DNA of 41,762 bases from Minisyncoccota bacterium (lineage in GTDB: Bacteria > Patescibacteriota > Minisyncoccia > Minisyncoccales > CG1-02-41-26). Of this stretch, positions 21,970-31,188 are shown one piece after another (positions within the stretch are counted from its first letter, which is position 1; every line of letters begins with the position of its first letter). The stretch lies in the NCBI GenBank assembly GCA_028718965.1, contig JAQUKS010000006.1:1-41762 (forward strand), written 5' to 3'. The position numbers were made by a program, and so were the translations under genes. A model generated the notes under the pieces. It was not told where the DNA came from, searched no databases, and saw only the letters and a list, made by a program, of their open reading frames with translations.

Positions 21970-24900
21970 ATGTTCAATCCTTTTGGCGGTTCCTTTCCTT
22001 CGTTCGAAAGAAATACGAATGAGAGAAATACGAGCAGGGAAAAGGAGCTGTTAAAAAACAATCTGAATAACGCTTATCGTAAGCTTGCCGAGCAGAATAA
22101 GTTGGTGGGCGAGGTTAATATTGATGAAAATTTTGTTCAATCAGCCGAACAAAGTAACATCCGCACGGAAACCGAAAGCCAGGATTATTTGCTTGAACAT
22201 CAGTTTGATGCGCCCGATTTGGAAAAAGCGAAAGAAAACAGCAACGCCCGCAAGGAAGCTAAGCGAAATATCGGCTATCCCTGGATCAAGAAAGCGGAAG
22301 AGGTGAAGAAAACGTTTATTGAACAGGCGGATGACATATACAAACAGATGGACGAGCTGAAAGAAAGCAAGTCTCCGCAAGAAGAGAAGCAAAAGCTGGC
22401 CGAAAAATATAGCGAGATTCTGAATCTTTTAAAAGACAAATGGCAACGCTTCAAAGTTTTGTCATCGGAAGAGTTGGGGGCCAAGGACACGGAATTGAAC
22501 GCTCTGGCGCGCAATCAGATATTCATTGATGTTCAGAATATCGGTGATGACATTTCTTATAACGACGCGGCCAGGACGAAATTATTGGAACAGTTGAGAC
22601 AACAAATCTCCATTGACGTGCCGCGGGCGGAATCATTAAAGCCCGATGATGTTGCCGTGAGTTCCCAGGAGACAGCACCCATTGAGCAGACAGCATCCTC
22701 CCAGGAAATAGCGCCTCAGGAAATAGCGCCCGTTGAGGAAGTTTCTCTACAAACAGGACTCGCAGAGGAAGAAAAAGCTGGGGACGAAAAGGAGAAAACG
22801 GCCGAGCAGGCTGGCCCGGAAAAACCCAAAGGCGAGGCTTATGTGGTTGATGTCTCCGAATACGTCAAGGCTTATGCTTTGCGCCTGGCGGAACAAAAAC
22901 TAAACGACATTCTGTATCCTCCCAAGGAAGAGCGCCAGCCCGGGGAGCGTCGAACTTTTGGCGACCGCTTGAAGGGCGTGGGGCGGGGCATAGCCAATTT
23001 CGGCAAGAAAATCTGGGTACGGCTGGGAGAAGAGGGCTATCGCCAGAAATTCTATCGTGAGCAGCTGCAAAACATTCAAAATGACAAAGATCTGCTGGCA
23101 GGTTTGGAAACCAGGATTTTGAAGAAAAGCCAAGGCCGCGGCACGGTTGAAAGTAAAAAGGCCAGCCAGGAGGTTTTGGACAGCGTTATCGAAGAATTCG
23201 AGAAGAAGATCGTTGAGGCCGATGAAAAAGGAGAGATCGTCAACGATCCGAACGTCAATCAGACAGCCGCCGAACTTTTCTACGGATGGGCCACCGGAGC
23301 CATTGCTTCGCGGGAAGAATTCGATCAACAAGTGGAAGAAAAAATAATGCCCCTGGTCAAGGCCTCGGGCAGGCAGTTCACCAACGAACAGAATCGGAAA
23401 GGCGAGGCTGCGGGTTTGATGTATGCCAACAATTTTTTTCAATTGGCGGAATCATATAAAAGTTATCTTCAAAACGAGGTCAGCAAGCTCAAAGAAAAAT
23501 ACGGAGAAGATCAGGAGCAGATCATCAAAGACGAAGTAAAAGCGCAAATGGCCTTGGATATTCAATTAGGGCTGAAGCAGAAAGACTTATATGAAACCAA
23601 GCCTCTCAATACCCTGAAGTGGTATGAAAAATTGGTTGATGCCACCGAACGCATCCCCATACTTAACAAGATTTTGGCCAATCCGGTGTCTTATGGCGTT
23701 TTGGGAGGCGTGGTCGGCACGTTCGCGGGAAAGGGAGCGACCCGAATGGCCGCTGGCGCGGGTTTGGTGACTTTGGCCGGGGTAGCGCCCTGGCTGGCTC
23801 CGCTGATTCTAGGATTTGGTTTCGGTGGACTTTATGCCGGCATGCGGAGGTCGCGGGATCTGGCCCATGACCGCGGTTTTGATTTGAGAAGATCAACCCT
23901 GGGGGCCGAATCGGAAGGGCGCAGAACCGCCAAGATGAGGGAGTTTCAGTATGACACCCTTACTGCGGAAGGTCTTACCGCCGAACTGCAGGCGATGCTG
24001 CAAAAAAGCCGTCTTACCGATGATGACAAGGGACGCGTGGCCGAGATAACCGCCCGTCTCCAGCTTGAGAGAGAAAGGAGCGTTGACTTGATCGGCGTTC
24101 AGGGGGCGGAGGGATCCAAGCACGGCACCAAGGCAGTTGCGATGAAAGATTTGAAGATCGTTCTCGGTGAAGTGAAGAATAAACACGATCTGGGCGAGGA
24201 GCAGTTGAGAGACAATGTCGAGCAATTAAAAACAGCTCTGGGCAAAATGGTTGACGAACGAGACAGGGCTTTCGGCCGCTATAAAGCCGCCGAATCGGTC
24301 AAGGCCGGAGTTTTTGGAGCCTTGATGGGCCTGGCCGGAGGCGCTGTCGCCCAGGAGGCCGGCCACGAAGTAATGGACCTTGCCGGACACGAGCCCAAAG
24401 GAGAAACAGCCCTCCAACACCTCTTTCACGTTGTCAAAGGCGACAAGACCTATCTGTCCGACAAGCTTCAATCCATGTCTTTCGAGTGGCCGGGCGGAGC
24501 CAAAACAGACATTAATATTCCCGAAGGCACTTCCTTGCGGGCTGACGGCGGCTATTATGATTTGGTGGATGCCCGCGGCAAGGTGGTTTTTGACAACATT
24601 GAAATCAATAAAGACGGTTTTACTCCCGATACCATTGAGCGGTTGCGCGCCCAGGGTTTTGATTTTAAAGACAACGTCACTACCACTCAAAAAATGAGCA
24701 GCAGCCTTGATGATCTGAAGGAGAAATTTCATTTGGGAAAACATCCGAGAATCGAGTGGCACGACGAACCGGGCAAGCGCTACAGCTCATTTTTCAACAA
24801 GGCAATTGAGTTTGAAGGAAAACAGCAGATGCTTTATTTGAACAAAGACGCCAACGGCGCTGTTTATGTCGATGCCAAGGCAGTGGCGGATAATTTGATA

Positions 24901-26934
24901 AAGAATGTCGAGGATGCTTTCAAGGAATTTGGCACGAACCCGGACGGCAGCGTTGACCATAAATTGCTCCATATCAAAGACGCCATTTTGGACTCTTATA
25001 GCAAAGGAACTCTCAACGAACATTTACAGGCCGTGATCATACCCACTGAAGAAGCCAGTAAAGAAGGAGTGGGCGCCTTGGTGCAGGGCGCGACCGTCAA
25101 TGATTATCATCTCGGTTTGCCCAAGGAAGTTTCCGATTTGTTCACCACGGAGCAAAGCCTGCGTTATCTGCACCATCCGGTAAAGTATATCGAGCTGCGT
25201 TTCGATAATCATGTTTTGGCCACGACAATCGGCGGCGATATGCCTCCGGTTGCCATAGCCCAGGCCATTCATCATCCGGTTATTCTGCCTCCGCCAGCCA
25301 GCGGCTGGGATGTGCCCCCGGTTATGCCTTTCTTTCCTCGTCGGGCGCTTGAGCCGGCTGCCAAGAAAGGGGAAACCGCTCCTGTCCCGGAAGCCGCTCC
25401 TGTCGTGACGCCCCCCTCATATTTTTATGGTTATGGAGCAGGCGAATCGTCAGAGAATGCTTGGGAAAGGCGGAGGAATGGATACATAGACAGCGGCAGG
25501 ATATATCCTGGCTTAGTAGAAGATCCCACCGTTCATCTTGATACCGATGAAGTATCTGATTGGTATTTTGGCCAGCAGAAACCGGAATATCTGCAAGAAT
25601 TGGAACAAATGATTGAAAAGATGCCGCCTATGGATGATAAGTGCAGAATGGCTATTTGCATACCTGTTGCTGATTGGCAGGAAAAAGACAACATTAAGCA
25701 CACACTTGAGCAGTATTATACACAAATCGATAAAGAGAGGAACAAAAAGGCAATAGATCCTTCTCTTTTTGAAATTGTTTTGTTTCTGAATCACCCTTCT
25801 ATGGATTGGTTCAGGGAAAACTTGGCTTCAAGAGGCAAGGGTGCGCAGGAAATAGACGAAGAAATCAAAAAGACGCAGTCTGACATAGACAAAACCATAT
25901 CCGAGATTAAGGATTTTCAGTCCGAAAAGCCGGAGTTAAAGGTTAGGGTTTTCAATAAGGAGTTTCCAGAGAGGGTTCCTTATGGACAGATTATAAAGTA
26001 TGCTTATGACTTGGCTTGTTTGAGGACACACAAGAGAGAAAAACCGGAGAAAGAGGATGTTATTATAGTGACTAACGACGCTGACCTTAGAGATATTTCA
26101 CTGCAATATGTCAAATTGTTTATCGAGGAATTCGACAAGAATGAAAACGAAAATATCGATTATATGCTCGGAAAAAGAGACATGGAGCAGTCGATTTATG
26201 AAAAATACCCGACCTTTCATACCATAATGCGCTTTGGTCATTACCTGGAAGCCTTGTCGAGGTCCGGCCACCAGAAGCCCTGGGAAGTTGGTATTGATGG
26301 CAAAAGAATAAAAAGAATTAAAGACAGAGACATACAGACGCAGGGTAGAAGTACTGCCATGAGATCAAGTATATATGAAGCCGTGGGCGGCGTTGACGCA
26401 GGTATTGAGGTAACGAGTCACAGCGGAGCTGACGTGGACATGGGGTATGCAATAGAGGCCGGGCGCAATGGCAAGTGGAGTGGAAAGTATCTGAATGCCG
26501 CATGGCTTGAGACCGATCCGAGAAGGGAGATAAATGGCTATAAGAACGGCAGGCCGCTGGCTTTATTGTGGGATGATTGGACCAATCCCGATGTGAGAAA
26601 CAGGAAATGGAGCGAAGAGGCAGAGAAAGAGGGGGTGCAAGAATTGAATTTTGCAAGAATAGAACACGAGGTTAATCTTTTTGTTGAGATTTGGTTTCTG
26701 GATGGGGAGAATAAGCCATTCCCGGAACACCCAAGAGTCAAACAAGCGTTGAATTGGCTAGGGATAAAAAATTACGCCATAGAGGAGGTAGACGGGAGGA
26801 AGCAAATTAGAATCGCGGATCCATCAGATCCATTTAAGCCCAGGGACGGCGTGGATGTTTCAGGCCTTATAAAAGACTTATCAACCTTTTCCGAGAGAAT
26901 GTCGAAAGTCAAGAAAATCAAACATAGGGGCTAA
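21970..26934 (+). CDS. Very large protein: coiled coil, membrane-like hydrophobic segments, C-terminal glycosyltransferase-like domain
   Basis: The 1654 residues have no signal peptide. Residues about 1-230 are charged and helical. A Pro/Glu/Ala/Gln-rich linker follows (about 230-290), with the repeated SSQE, QEIAP motif. Then come a helical region (about 300-560), a glycine- and alanine-rich hydrophobic stretch (about 570-630; YGVLGGVVGTFAGKGA, WLAPLILGFGFGGLYAG) and another (about 777-795; GVFGALMGLAGGAVAQ), then a long mixed region. From about 1226 the sequence resembles a GT-A glycosyltransferase: MAICIPVADWQEKDNIKHTL, DVIIVTNDADLRD (a DxD-like motif), RSTAMRSSIYEAVGGVD and SGADVDMGYAIEAG. 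From about 25430 the Arg codons shift mainly to AGA/AGG and ATA becomes frequent, suggesting the C-terminal part was joined later. Transferase activity is inference. Confidence 0.65.
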   Translation: MFNPFGGSFPSFERNTNERNTSREKELLKNNLNNAYRKLAEQNKLVGEVNIDENFVQSAEQSNIRTETESQDYLLEHQFDAPDLEKAKENSNARKEAKRNIGYPWIKKAEEVKKTFIEQADDIYKQMDELKESKSPQEEKQKLAEKYSEILNLLKDKWQRFKVLSSEELGAKDTELNALARNQIFIDVQNIGDDISYNDAARTKLLEQLRQQISIDVPRAESLKPDDVAVSSQETAPIEQTASSQEIAPQEIAPVEEVSLQTGLAEEEKAGDEKEKTAEQAGPEKPKGEAYVVDVSEYVKAYALRLAEQKLNDILYPPKEERQPGERRTFGDRLKGVGRGIANFGKKIWVRLGEEGYRQKFYREQLQNIQNDKDLLAGLETRILKKSQGRGTVESKKASQEVLDSVIEEFEKKIVEADEKGEIVNDPNVNQTAAELFYGWATGAIASREEFDQQVEEKIMPLVKASGRQFTNEQNRKGEAAGLMYANNFFQLAESYKSYLQNEVSKLKEKYGEDQEQIIKDEVKAQMALDIQLGLKQKDLYETKPLNTLKWYEKLVDATERIPILNKILANPVSYGVLGGVVGTFAGKGATRMAAGAGLVTLAGVAPWLAPLILGFGFGGLYAGMRRSRDLAHDRGFDLRRSTLGAESEGRRTAKMREFQYDTLTAEGLTAELQAMLQKSRLTDDDKGRVAEITARLQLERERSVDLIGVQGAEGSKHGTKAVAMKDLKIVLGEVKNKHDLGEEQLRDNVEQLKTALGKMVDERDRAFGRYKAAESVKAGVFGALMGLAGGAVAQEAGHEVMDLAGHEPKGETALQHLFHVVKGDKTYLSDKLQSMSFEWPGGAKTDINIPEGTSLRADGGYYDLVDARGKVVFDNIEINKDGFTPDTIERLRAQGFDFKDNVTTTQKMSSSLDDLKEKFHLGKHPRIEWHDEPGKRYSSFFNKAIEFEGKQQMLYLNKDANGAVYVDAKAVADNLIKNVEDAFKEFGTNPDGSVDHKLLHIKDAILDSYSKGTLNEHLQAVIIPTEEASKEGVGALVQGATVNDYHLGLPKEVSDLFTTEQSLRYLHHPVKYIELRFDNHVLATTIGGDMPPVAIAQAIHHPVILPPPASGWDVPPVMPFFPRRALEPAAKKGETAPVPEAAPVVTPPSYFYGYGAGESSENAWERRRNGYIDSGRIYPGLVEDPTVHLDTDEVSDWYFGQQKPEYLQELEQMIEKMPPMDDKCRMAICIPVADWQEKDNIKHTLEQYYTQIDKERNKKAIDPSLFEIVLFLNHPSMDWFRENLASRGKGAQEIDEEIKKTQSDIDKTISEIKDFQSEKPELKVRVFNKEFPERVPYGQIIKYAYDLACLRTHKREKPEKEDVIIVTNDADLRDISLQYVKLFIEEFDKNENENIDYMLGKRDMEQSIYEKYPTFHTIMRFGHYLEALSRSGHQKPWEVGIDGKRIKRIKDRDIQTQGRSTAMRSSIYEAVGGVDAGIEVTSHSGADVDMGYAIEAGRNGKWSGKYLNAAWLETDPRREINGYKNGRPLALLWDDWTNPDVRNRKWSEEAEKEGVQELNFARIEHEVNLFVEIWFLDGENKPFPEHPRVKQALNWLGIKNYAIEEVDGRKQIRIADPSDPFKPRDGVDVSGLIKDLSTFSERMSKVKKIKHRG

Positions 26935-26945
26935 GCGGCAACGGC

Positions 26946-26976
26946 CAGGTGATTGACCTGAAGTGGGTTTTAATTT
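26946..26976 (+). terminator. Weak terminator-like hairpin after the large gene
   Basis: CAGGT (26946-26950), loop GATTG, ACCTG (26956-26960), followed after a G-rich gap by TTTTAATTTTG. Only 5 bp of stem. Confidence 0.3.
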
Positions 26977-29900
26977 TGTTTCATTTTACTAATCATGTCC
27001 CTGATCTCGGCGGCTCTTTCGAAGTCAAGGTCAGCGGCGGCTTGTTTCATTTCTTTCTCAAGAAGCTTGACGTCTTTGATTACCGCCAACTCGGCGTTTA
27101 CTGATTTTTCTTTTTCAGCAAGCTGCCATTTTTTGATTTCCTTAATGATCGCTTCCGGCTTAATGCCGTGTTTTTTATTATAATTTTCCTGTATTTTCCT
27201 GCGTCTTTCCACTTCCCTGATTGCTGCTTTCATTGAGCCGGTGATTTTATCGGCGTATAGAATAACGCGGCCATTCAGGTTACGGGCGGCCCGGCCCATG
27301 GTTTGGATTAAAGTCGTTTCGTTGCGCAAAAAGCCTTCTTTGTCAGCGTCCAATATGGCCACCAAGGCGACCTCGGGCAAATCAAGGCCTTCTCTTAGCA
27401 GATTAATGCCGATGATGACGTCGTATTCGCCTTGCCTTAATTTGTTCAATATCTCCGGCCGCTCCAATGTTTTTACCTCGGAATGAAGGTATTGCGCTTT
27501 GATTCCCTGCTCTTTCAGATATTCGGCCAGCTCTTCGGCCATTCTCTTGGTAAGGGTCACTGCCAGAATCCGTTCGTTCCTCTGCCGGGCTTTTTTGATT
27601 TCTTCGATTAGATTTTTTACCTGGTTTTCCGTTGCTCGTATTTCTATTTTGGGCTCCAACAATCCGGTCGGCCGCACCAACTGCTCGACTATCATTCCGC
27701 GGCCGGCCTGGGCAACTTCATGGGGCCCGGGCGTGGCTGAAACATAAATCGTCTGTTTGGTTTTCTCTTCAAACTCGTCAAATTTGAGCGGCCGGTTATC
27801 CAGGCACGAAGGCAGGCGGAAGCCGTATTCGATGAGCACGTTTTTTCTGGCTTTGTCGGTGTTATACATCGCGTGCAATTGGGGAACGGTAATGTGCGAT
27901 TCGTCGATGATTGTAAGGTAATCTTCGGGAAAGTGCTCCAAAAGGCAGAAGGGCGTTGAGCCTGGTTCCCTGAACTCGAAATAGCGCGAGTAGTTTTCTA
28001 TGCCGCTGCAATATCCGGCTGACTGGATCATTTCCAGGTCATAATTGGTTCTTTGCTCCAGCCGTTGCGCTTCGACAAGCTTGTTTTGCTTTTTCAGTTC
28101 AGCCAGCCTGATGTCCAAATCGCCGCGGATGCCCCCAATAGCGGTTTTTATTTTGGCTTCTTCGGAAACCCAGAACTTGGCCGGGAAGATGCGGTAGCTT
28201 GCCGCCCGTGATCCGGAACGCGCGGACGCGTAAGGGCGCAGAGGCAGCCCATCTCCCGCTGCTTTTTCTTCGGTTATTTTCTCGACTTGATCGTTAAAAA
28301 AATCCAGGCGCAGAATCCGCTGGCCGGTTACCAGATGAATTTCAACGGTATCGCCTCTCACTCTGAAGCTTCCCGGTTTGAAGTCAATGTCGTTTCTTTG
28401 ATATTGCAAAGCGACCAGATGGCGTAAAAATTCCTGCCGTTTCATTTTTTGCCCTTGCGCTATGTCCAGAGAAACTTCCTGATATTCCTGGGGCGAGCCG
28501 ATGTTATAAATACACGAAACCGATGCCATCACGATTACGTCTTTTCTTTGCGCCAGATCCTGCACTGCCGCGTGGCGCAGTTGGTCGATTTCTTCGTTGA
28601 TTTTGGCGTCTTTTTCAATATAGGTGTCGGTTGAGGGCAGGTATGCCTCGGGCTGGTAGTAGTCATAATAGGAAACGAAATAATGCACCGCGTTATTCGG
28701 GAAAAATTCCTTGAATTCCTGATAAAGCTGGGCGGCCAGAGTTTTGTTTGCGACTATGACCAGCGCTGGTTTCTGGGTATTGTTTATAACATTGGCTATC
28801 GTGAATGTGTTATGCACGAACATTCCGCCATTACCAGCTAAAAAAGTTTCGTTATCTTTAACAGCGAAATCATAAACATATTCTTTTTTTGATTCCGTCT
28901 TTTTTATTTCGGCGATTTTTGTCCATTTGCAATTAAGGAGACTTTTTAAATCTTGTATTTCTTTATTGCTTGGAGAAAGGGTCAATAGCCCGTTAGTCAT
29001 TAGCTCAAATGTTTTACGCCTTGGACTGTTGGCTCCTATTTCTATGGCATTTATCGTGCCTTGCGAGAGTTTGCATTTCTCTGCGAGAGTCTTTTGGCTT
29101 ATTCCTATTTTTTTTCTGATTGTTTTTATAACAGGCCCAACATCAGGTATTACATCAACATTTGTAGCGCTTGAACCGTCCAAGAGCTTTAGTAACCTTT
29201 TTTGTTTTTCAGGCACATCAAAACCAATATATTTTTTGAATTTTTTTACATTATCGTATCCGGATATAACCAAATACCAATAATAGCTTCCTTTGTGCGA
29301 TGGCGAATTGGTGGCACGATTCCATGATTTGTTTATTCGCGCCCAAATTCCAAATCGAGCTAACGCATAAGCAAGATCAGATGCTAATTGTTTGCTGGCA
29401 GTAGGAGCGATTATTTGTTTTTGTTTTTCGAATGCCCCCCCATCGCCATCGAAGTATGCTTTTAAAACCACAGCGAGTTGTTTTTGGGAAAGATTCGGCC
29501 AAAAATGGGGTAATTTTTTCGTGCGCGCTTTGCTGCCCATTAAATTCACCAATAAGGTTGTATGGATTTTTGATCCGATAGAGAAATCATTTATTTTTCT
29601 ATAGGGGTTTAATTTTAGTTTTCTGAAAATCCTTTCTAGTTGCTTCCTGATAGCTTGATGTTCCGCGGTGATTGTAAAAAACCTTGATTTTACCTCGCCA
29701 TGCCCTTCAGCCAAATAGTATCCAAATAGCATTAGCCATTCTTTTGTGAGGGATAATTTGGCTGGCAACGTATGGCTATGGATTTGAGATCCAATCACGA
29801 TTTTTTTGATTTCCTCATCGGCCAAATTTATATTTAAATCTTCGGCTATTTGGCAAAGGCGTAGGAATGGAATACCCCGATAGCGCCCGCTTTTAATTTG

Positions 29901-30608
29901 ATAAAGCTTTTGCCAAGGAAAAACAAAATGTTTTTCCATTGCCTTTGCTATTTCCGCTGGTTTTTTCGATAAGAGGGCTTTCAGTATAAATGGCTTCGCG
30001 TCTACAAACAGGTTTTCATTTTTTAATATTTTTAGGATATTAATTTGTGCAAGATCATTTTTTGATGTTTCTATCTGTATTGGTAGTGGAATATGGTCGA
30101 TGTTTTTTATTTTTTCCGTAGGGACAAGGATAAATTTACCGTGGCGCAGTATAAAGAAGTTGTGGTCGCCAGTGGTGATTACTTCGCGTCCGCATTTTGT
30201 TTTTACGTGGAAAAGATTTTTAGGAGAGCGATGGCGGATGAGTTGAGTTATCGGTCGCCATTCGCTTGTTTTGGTTTCGGGGCTTAAGCTAAACGTTTCT
30301 ATAAACAATTCTTTTTTAATCTGGCCAGCTGTTAAGATTTCTGTTCCTTCTTTTTGCTTTATTAAATTTGAGTATTTTTTAAAAAGTCCATCGATGAATG
30401 GTCCGATTTGGCAATTTATAACCTTTCCATTTTGTTTGATAAAAACTGGAGTTTCGCCAATTACGCTTTTACCTGATCCTGTAACACCTAAAAGCACCTG
30501 ATCTTCTTTTCCGGCCAGAATGTTCTTTGTCAATGCGTCGATGGCTTGGGGCTGATCCCCCGCGGGCTTGAATTTTGCGACTAATTCAAACATAGTAGAG
30601 TAAAACAA
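26970..30608 (-). CDS. uvrB: Excinuclease ABC subunit UvrB, interrupted by an intein in the P-loop
   Basis: UvrB verifies damage in nucleotide excision repair and loads UvrC. The 1212-residue precursor splits into UvrB residues 1-47, an intein at 48-600, and UvrB from 601. Joined flanks read GVTGSGK/TFTIANVI, the intact Walker A. Spliced UvrB would be 659 residues, the normal size, with YYDYYQPEAYLPSTDTYIEKD-type beta-hairpin region, EAQRLEQRTNYDLEMI, GYCSGIENYSRYFE, the helicase segment GINLLREGLDLPEVALV, QTMGRAARN, and a C-terminal UVR domain (ADLDFERAAEIRDMI). The likely true start is Met6 at 30593 (MFELVAKFKPAGDQPQAI), since family members begin there. It is divergent from ruvA with only 19 bases between the starts. 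A short in-frame palindromic insertion lies near 28196-28255. Confidence 0.95.
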   Translation of the reverse strand: MFYSTMFELVAKFKPAGDQPQAIDALTKNILAGKEDQVLLGVTGSGKSVIGETPVFIKQNGKVINCQIGPFIDGLFKKYSNLIKQKEGTEILTAGQIKKELFIETFSLSPETKTSEWRPITQLIRHRSPKNLFHVKTKCGREVITTGDHNFFILRHGKFILVPTEKIKNIDHIPLPIQIETSKNDLAQINILKILKNENLFVDAKPFILKALLSKKPAEIAKAMEKHFVFPWQKLYQIKSGRYRGIPFLRLCQIAEDLNINLADEEIKKIVIGSQIHSHTLPAKLSLTKEWLMLFGYYLAEGHGEVKSRFFTITAEHQAIRKQLERIFRKLKLNPYRKINDFSIGSKIHTTLLVNLMGSKARTKKLPHFWPNLSQKQLAVVLKAYFDGDGGAFEKQKQIIAPTASKQLASDLAYALARFGIWARINKSWNRATNSPSHKGSYYWYLVISGYDNVKKFKKYIGFDVPEKQKRLLKLLDGSSATNVDVIPDVGPVIKTIRKKIGISQKTLAEKCKLSQGTINAIEIGANSPRRKTFELMTNGLLTLSPSNKEIQDLKSLLNCKWTKIAEIKKTESKKEYVYDFAVKDNETFLAGNGGMFVHNTFTIANVINNTQKPALVIVANKTLAAQLYQEFKEFFPNNAVHYFVSYYDYYQPEAYLPSTDTYIEKDAKINEEIDQLRHAAVQDLAQRKDVIVMASVSCIYNIGSPQEYQEVSLDIAQGQKMKRQEFLRHLVALQYQRNDIDFKPGSFRVRGDTVEIHLVTGQRILRLDFFNDQVEKITEEKAAGDGLPLRPYASARSGSRAASYRIFPAKFWVSEEAKIKTAIGGIRGDLDIRLAELKKQNKLVEAQRLEQRTNYDLEMIQSAGYCSGIENYSRYFEFREPGSTPFCLLEHFPEDYLTIIDESHITVPQLHAMYNTDKARKNVLIEYGFRLPSCLDNRPLKFDEFEEKTKQTIYVSATPGPHEVAQAGRGMIVEQLVRPTGLLEPKIEIRATENQVKNLIEEIKKARQRNERILAVTLTKRMAEELAEYLKEQGIKAQYLHSEVKTLERPEILNKLRQGEYDVIIGINLLREGLDLPEVALVAILDADKEGFLRNETTLIQTMGRAARNLNGRVILYADKITGSMKAAIREVERRRKIQENYNKKHGIKPEAIIKEIKKWQLAEKEKSVNAELAVIKDVKLLEKEMKQAAADLDFERAAEIRDMISKMKQN
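28196..28255 (-). repeat. In-frame palindromic GC-rich insertion in uvrB
   Basis: The plus-strand segment contains ACGCG-CGGA-CGCGT arms inside CGCCC/GGGCG arms. It encodes GLPLRPYASARSGSRAAS, where UvrB relatives have a shorter linker before the IFPA-type strand. About nine to twelve extra residues are present compared with the E. coli and B. caldotenax proteins as I recall them. Confidence 0.45.
28809..30467 (-). mobile_element. Intein with LAGLIDADG homing endonuclease and XRE-like helix-turn-helix
   Basis: 553 codons. Precursor residue Ser48 is the N-terminal splice nucleophile (SVIGETPVFIKQNGKVI, block A). Block B is TTGDHNFFI (145-153, His149). LAGLIDADG motif 1 is MLFGYYLAEG (293-302) and motif 2 is LKAYFDGDG (382-390). 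Block F is YVYDFAVKDNETFLAG (577-592) and block G FVHN (597-600), followed by Thr601 as the C-extein nucleophile. All residues needed for class 1 splicing are present, so it should be active. Between motif 2 and block F, residues about 493-540 look like an XRE-type helix-turn-helix (IKTIRKKIGISQKTLAEKCK, LSQGTINAIEIG). P-loops of ATPases are frequent intein sites, since insertion there is disruptive and hard to lose. Confidence 0.93.
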
Positions 30609-30632
30609 TATTATGATTGCTTATTTGTCAGG
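30605..30632 (-). promoter_or_regulatory. Possible uvrB promoter inside the ruvA start
   Basis: Minus-strand CTGACA (30627-30632), 16-base spacer, TATTGT (30605-30610). It would give a leader of about five bases if translation starts at Met6. It overlaps the first codons of ruvA. Confidence 0.35.
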
Positions 30633-31188
30633 GAAGATAATTTCAAAGCAGGACGGTTTTATTATCGTGCTGGTCAACGGGGTGGGCTATGAGGTTTGGC
30701 TTTCAGCCGCCTCTTTTGAAAGCATACCAGAAATCAAGGGAGATATAAACCTGTTTTGCCAAATGGAGGCTAATGATCGGGGCGTCAAGCTTTACGGTTT
30801 TTTGACCGCTTCGGAGCTGGAGTTTTTCAAAATCGTGCGCAATATCCAGGGCGTGGGGCCCAAGGCAGCCCTGGAGATATCGGGCGTTGGGCCCTTGGAG
30901 AAGATTCAGGCGGAAATCGAGAAAGGCAATCTGAAATTCCTAGACGGCATTCCCAATATCGGCGCCAAAAAGGCCGCCAAGGTTATTTTGGAATTGTCGG
31001 GCCGGATAAAAACCAATGCCTCATCAAGGAAAAAGGCCAAAGACAGCCCGGAAGACGATGAGGCTTTCGCTGCTTTGGCAAATCTCGGATTTTCCAAAGA
31101 AAAAATCCGCGATGTTTTGACGGGCCTGCCTAAAGATATGCCCGCGACCGAAAAAATCACCCAAGCTTTGAAAATTTTAGGCCAATGA
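30613..31188 (+). CDS. ruvA: Holliday junction DNA helicase subunit RuvA
   Basis: RuvA tetramers bind four-way junctions and hold the RuvB motors. The 191 residues have the OB-fold domain I (MIAYLSGKIISKQDGFIIVL, VGYEVWLSAAS), the helix-hairpin-helix domain II (NIQGVGPKAALEISGVGP and IPNIGAKKAAKVILELSGRI), a charged linker (about 137-155), and the small RuvB-binding domain III (FAALANLGFSKEKIRDVLTGL). The length is normal. Its stop overlaps the start of the Mur ligase gene, so the two are coupled. ruvB and ruvC are far away in this window. Confidence 0.96.
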   Translation: MIAYLSGKIISKQDGFIIVLVNGVGYEVWLSAASFESIPEIKGDINLFCQMEANDRGVKLYGFLTASELEFFKIVRNIQGVGPKAALEISGVGPLEKIQAEIEKGNLKFLDGIPNIGAKKAAKVILELSGRIKTNASSRKKAKDSPEDDEAFAALANLGFSKEKIRDVLTGLPKDMPATEKITQALKILGQ

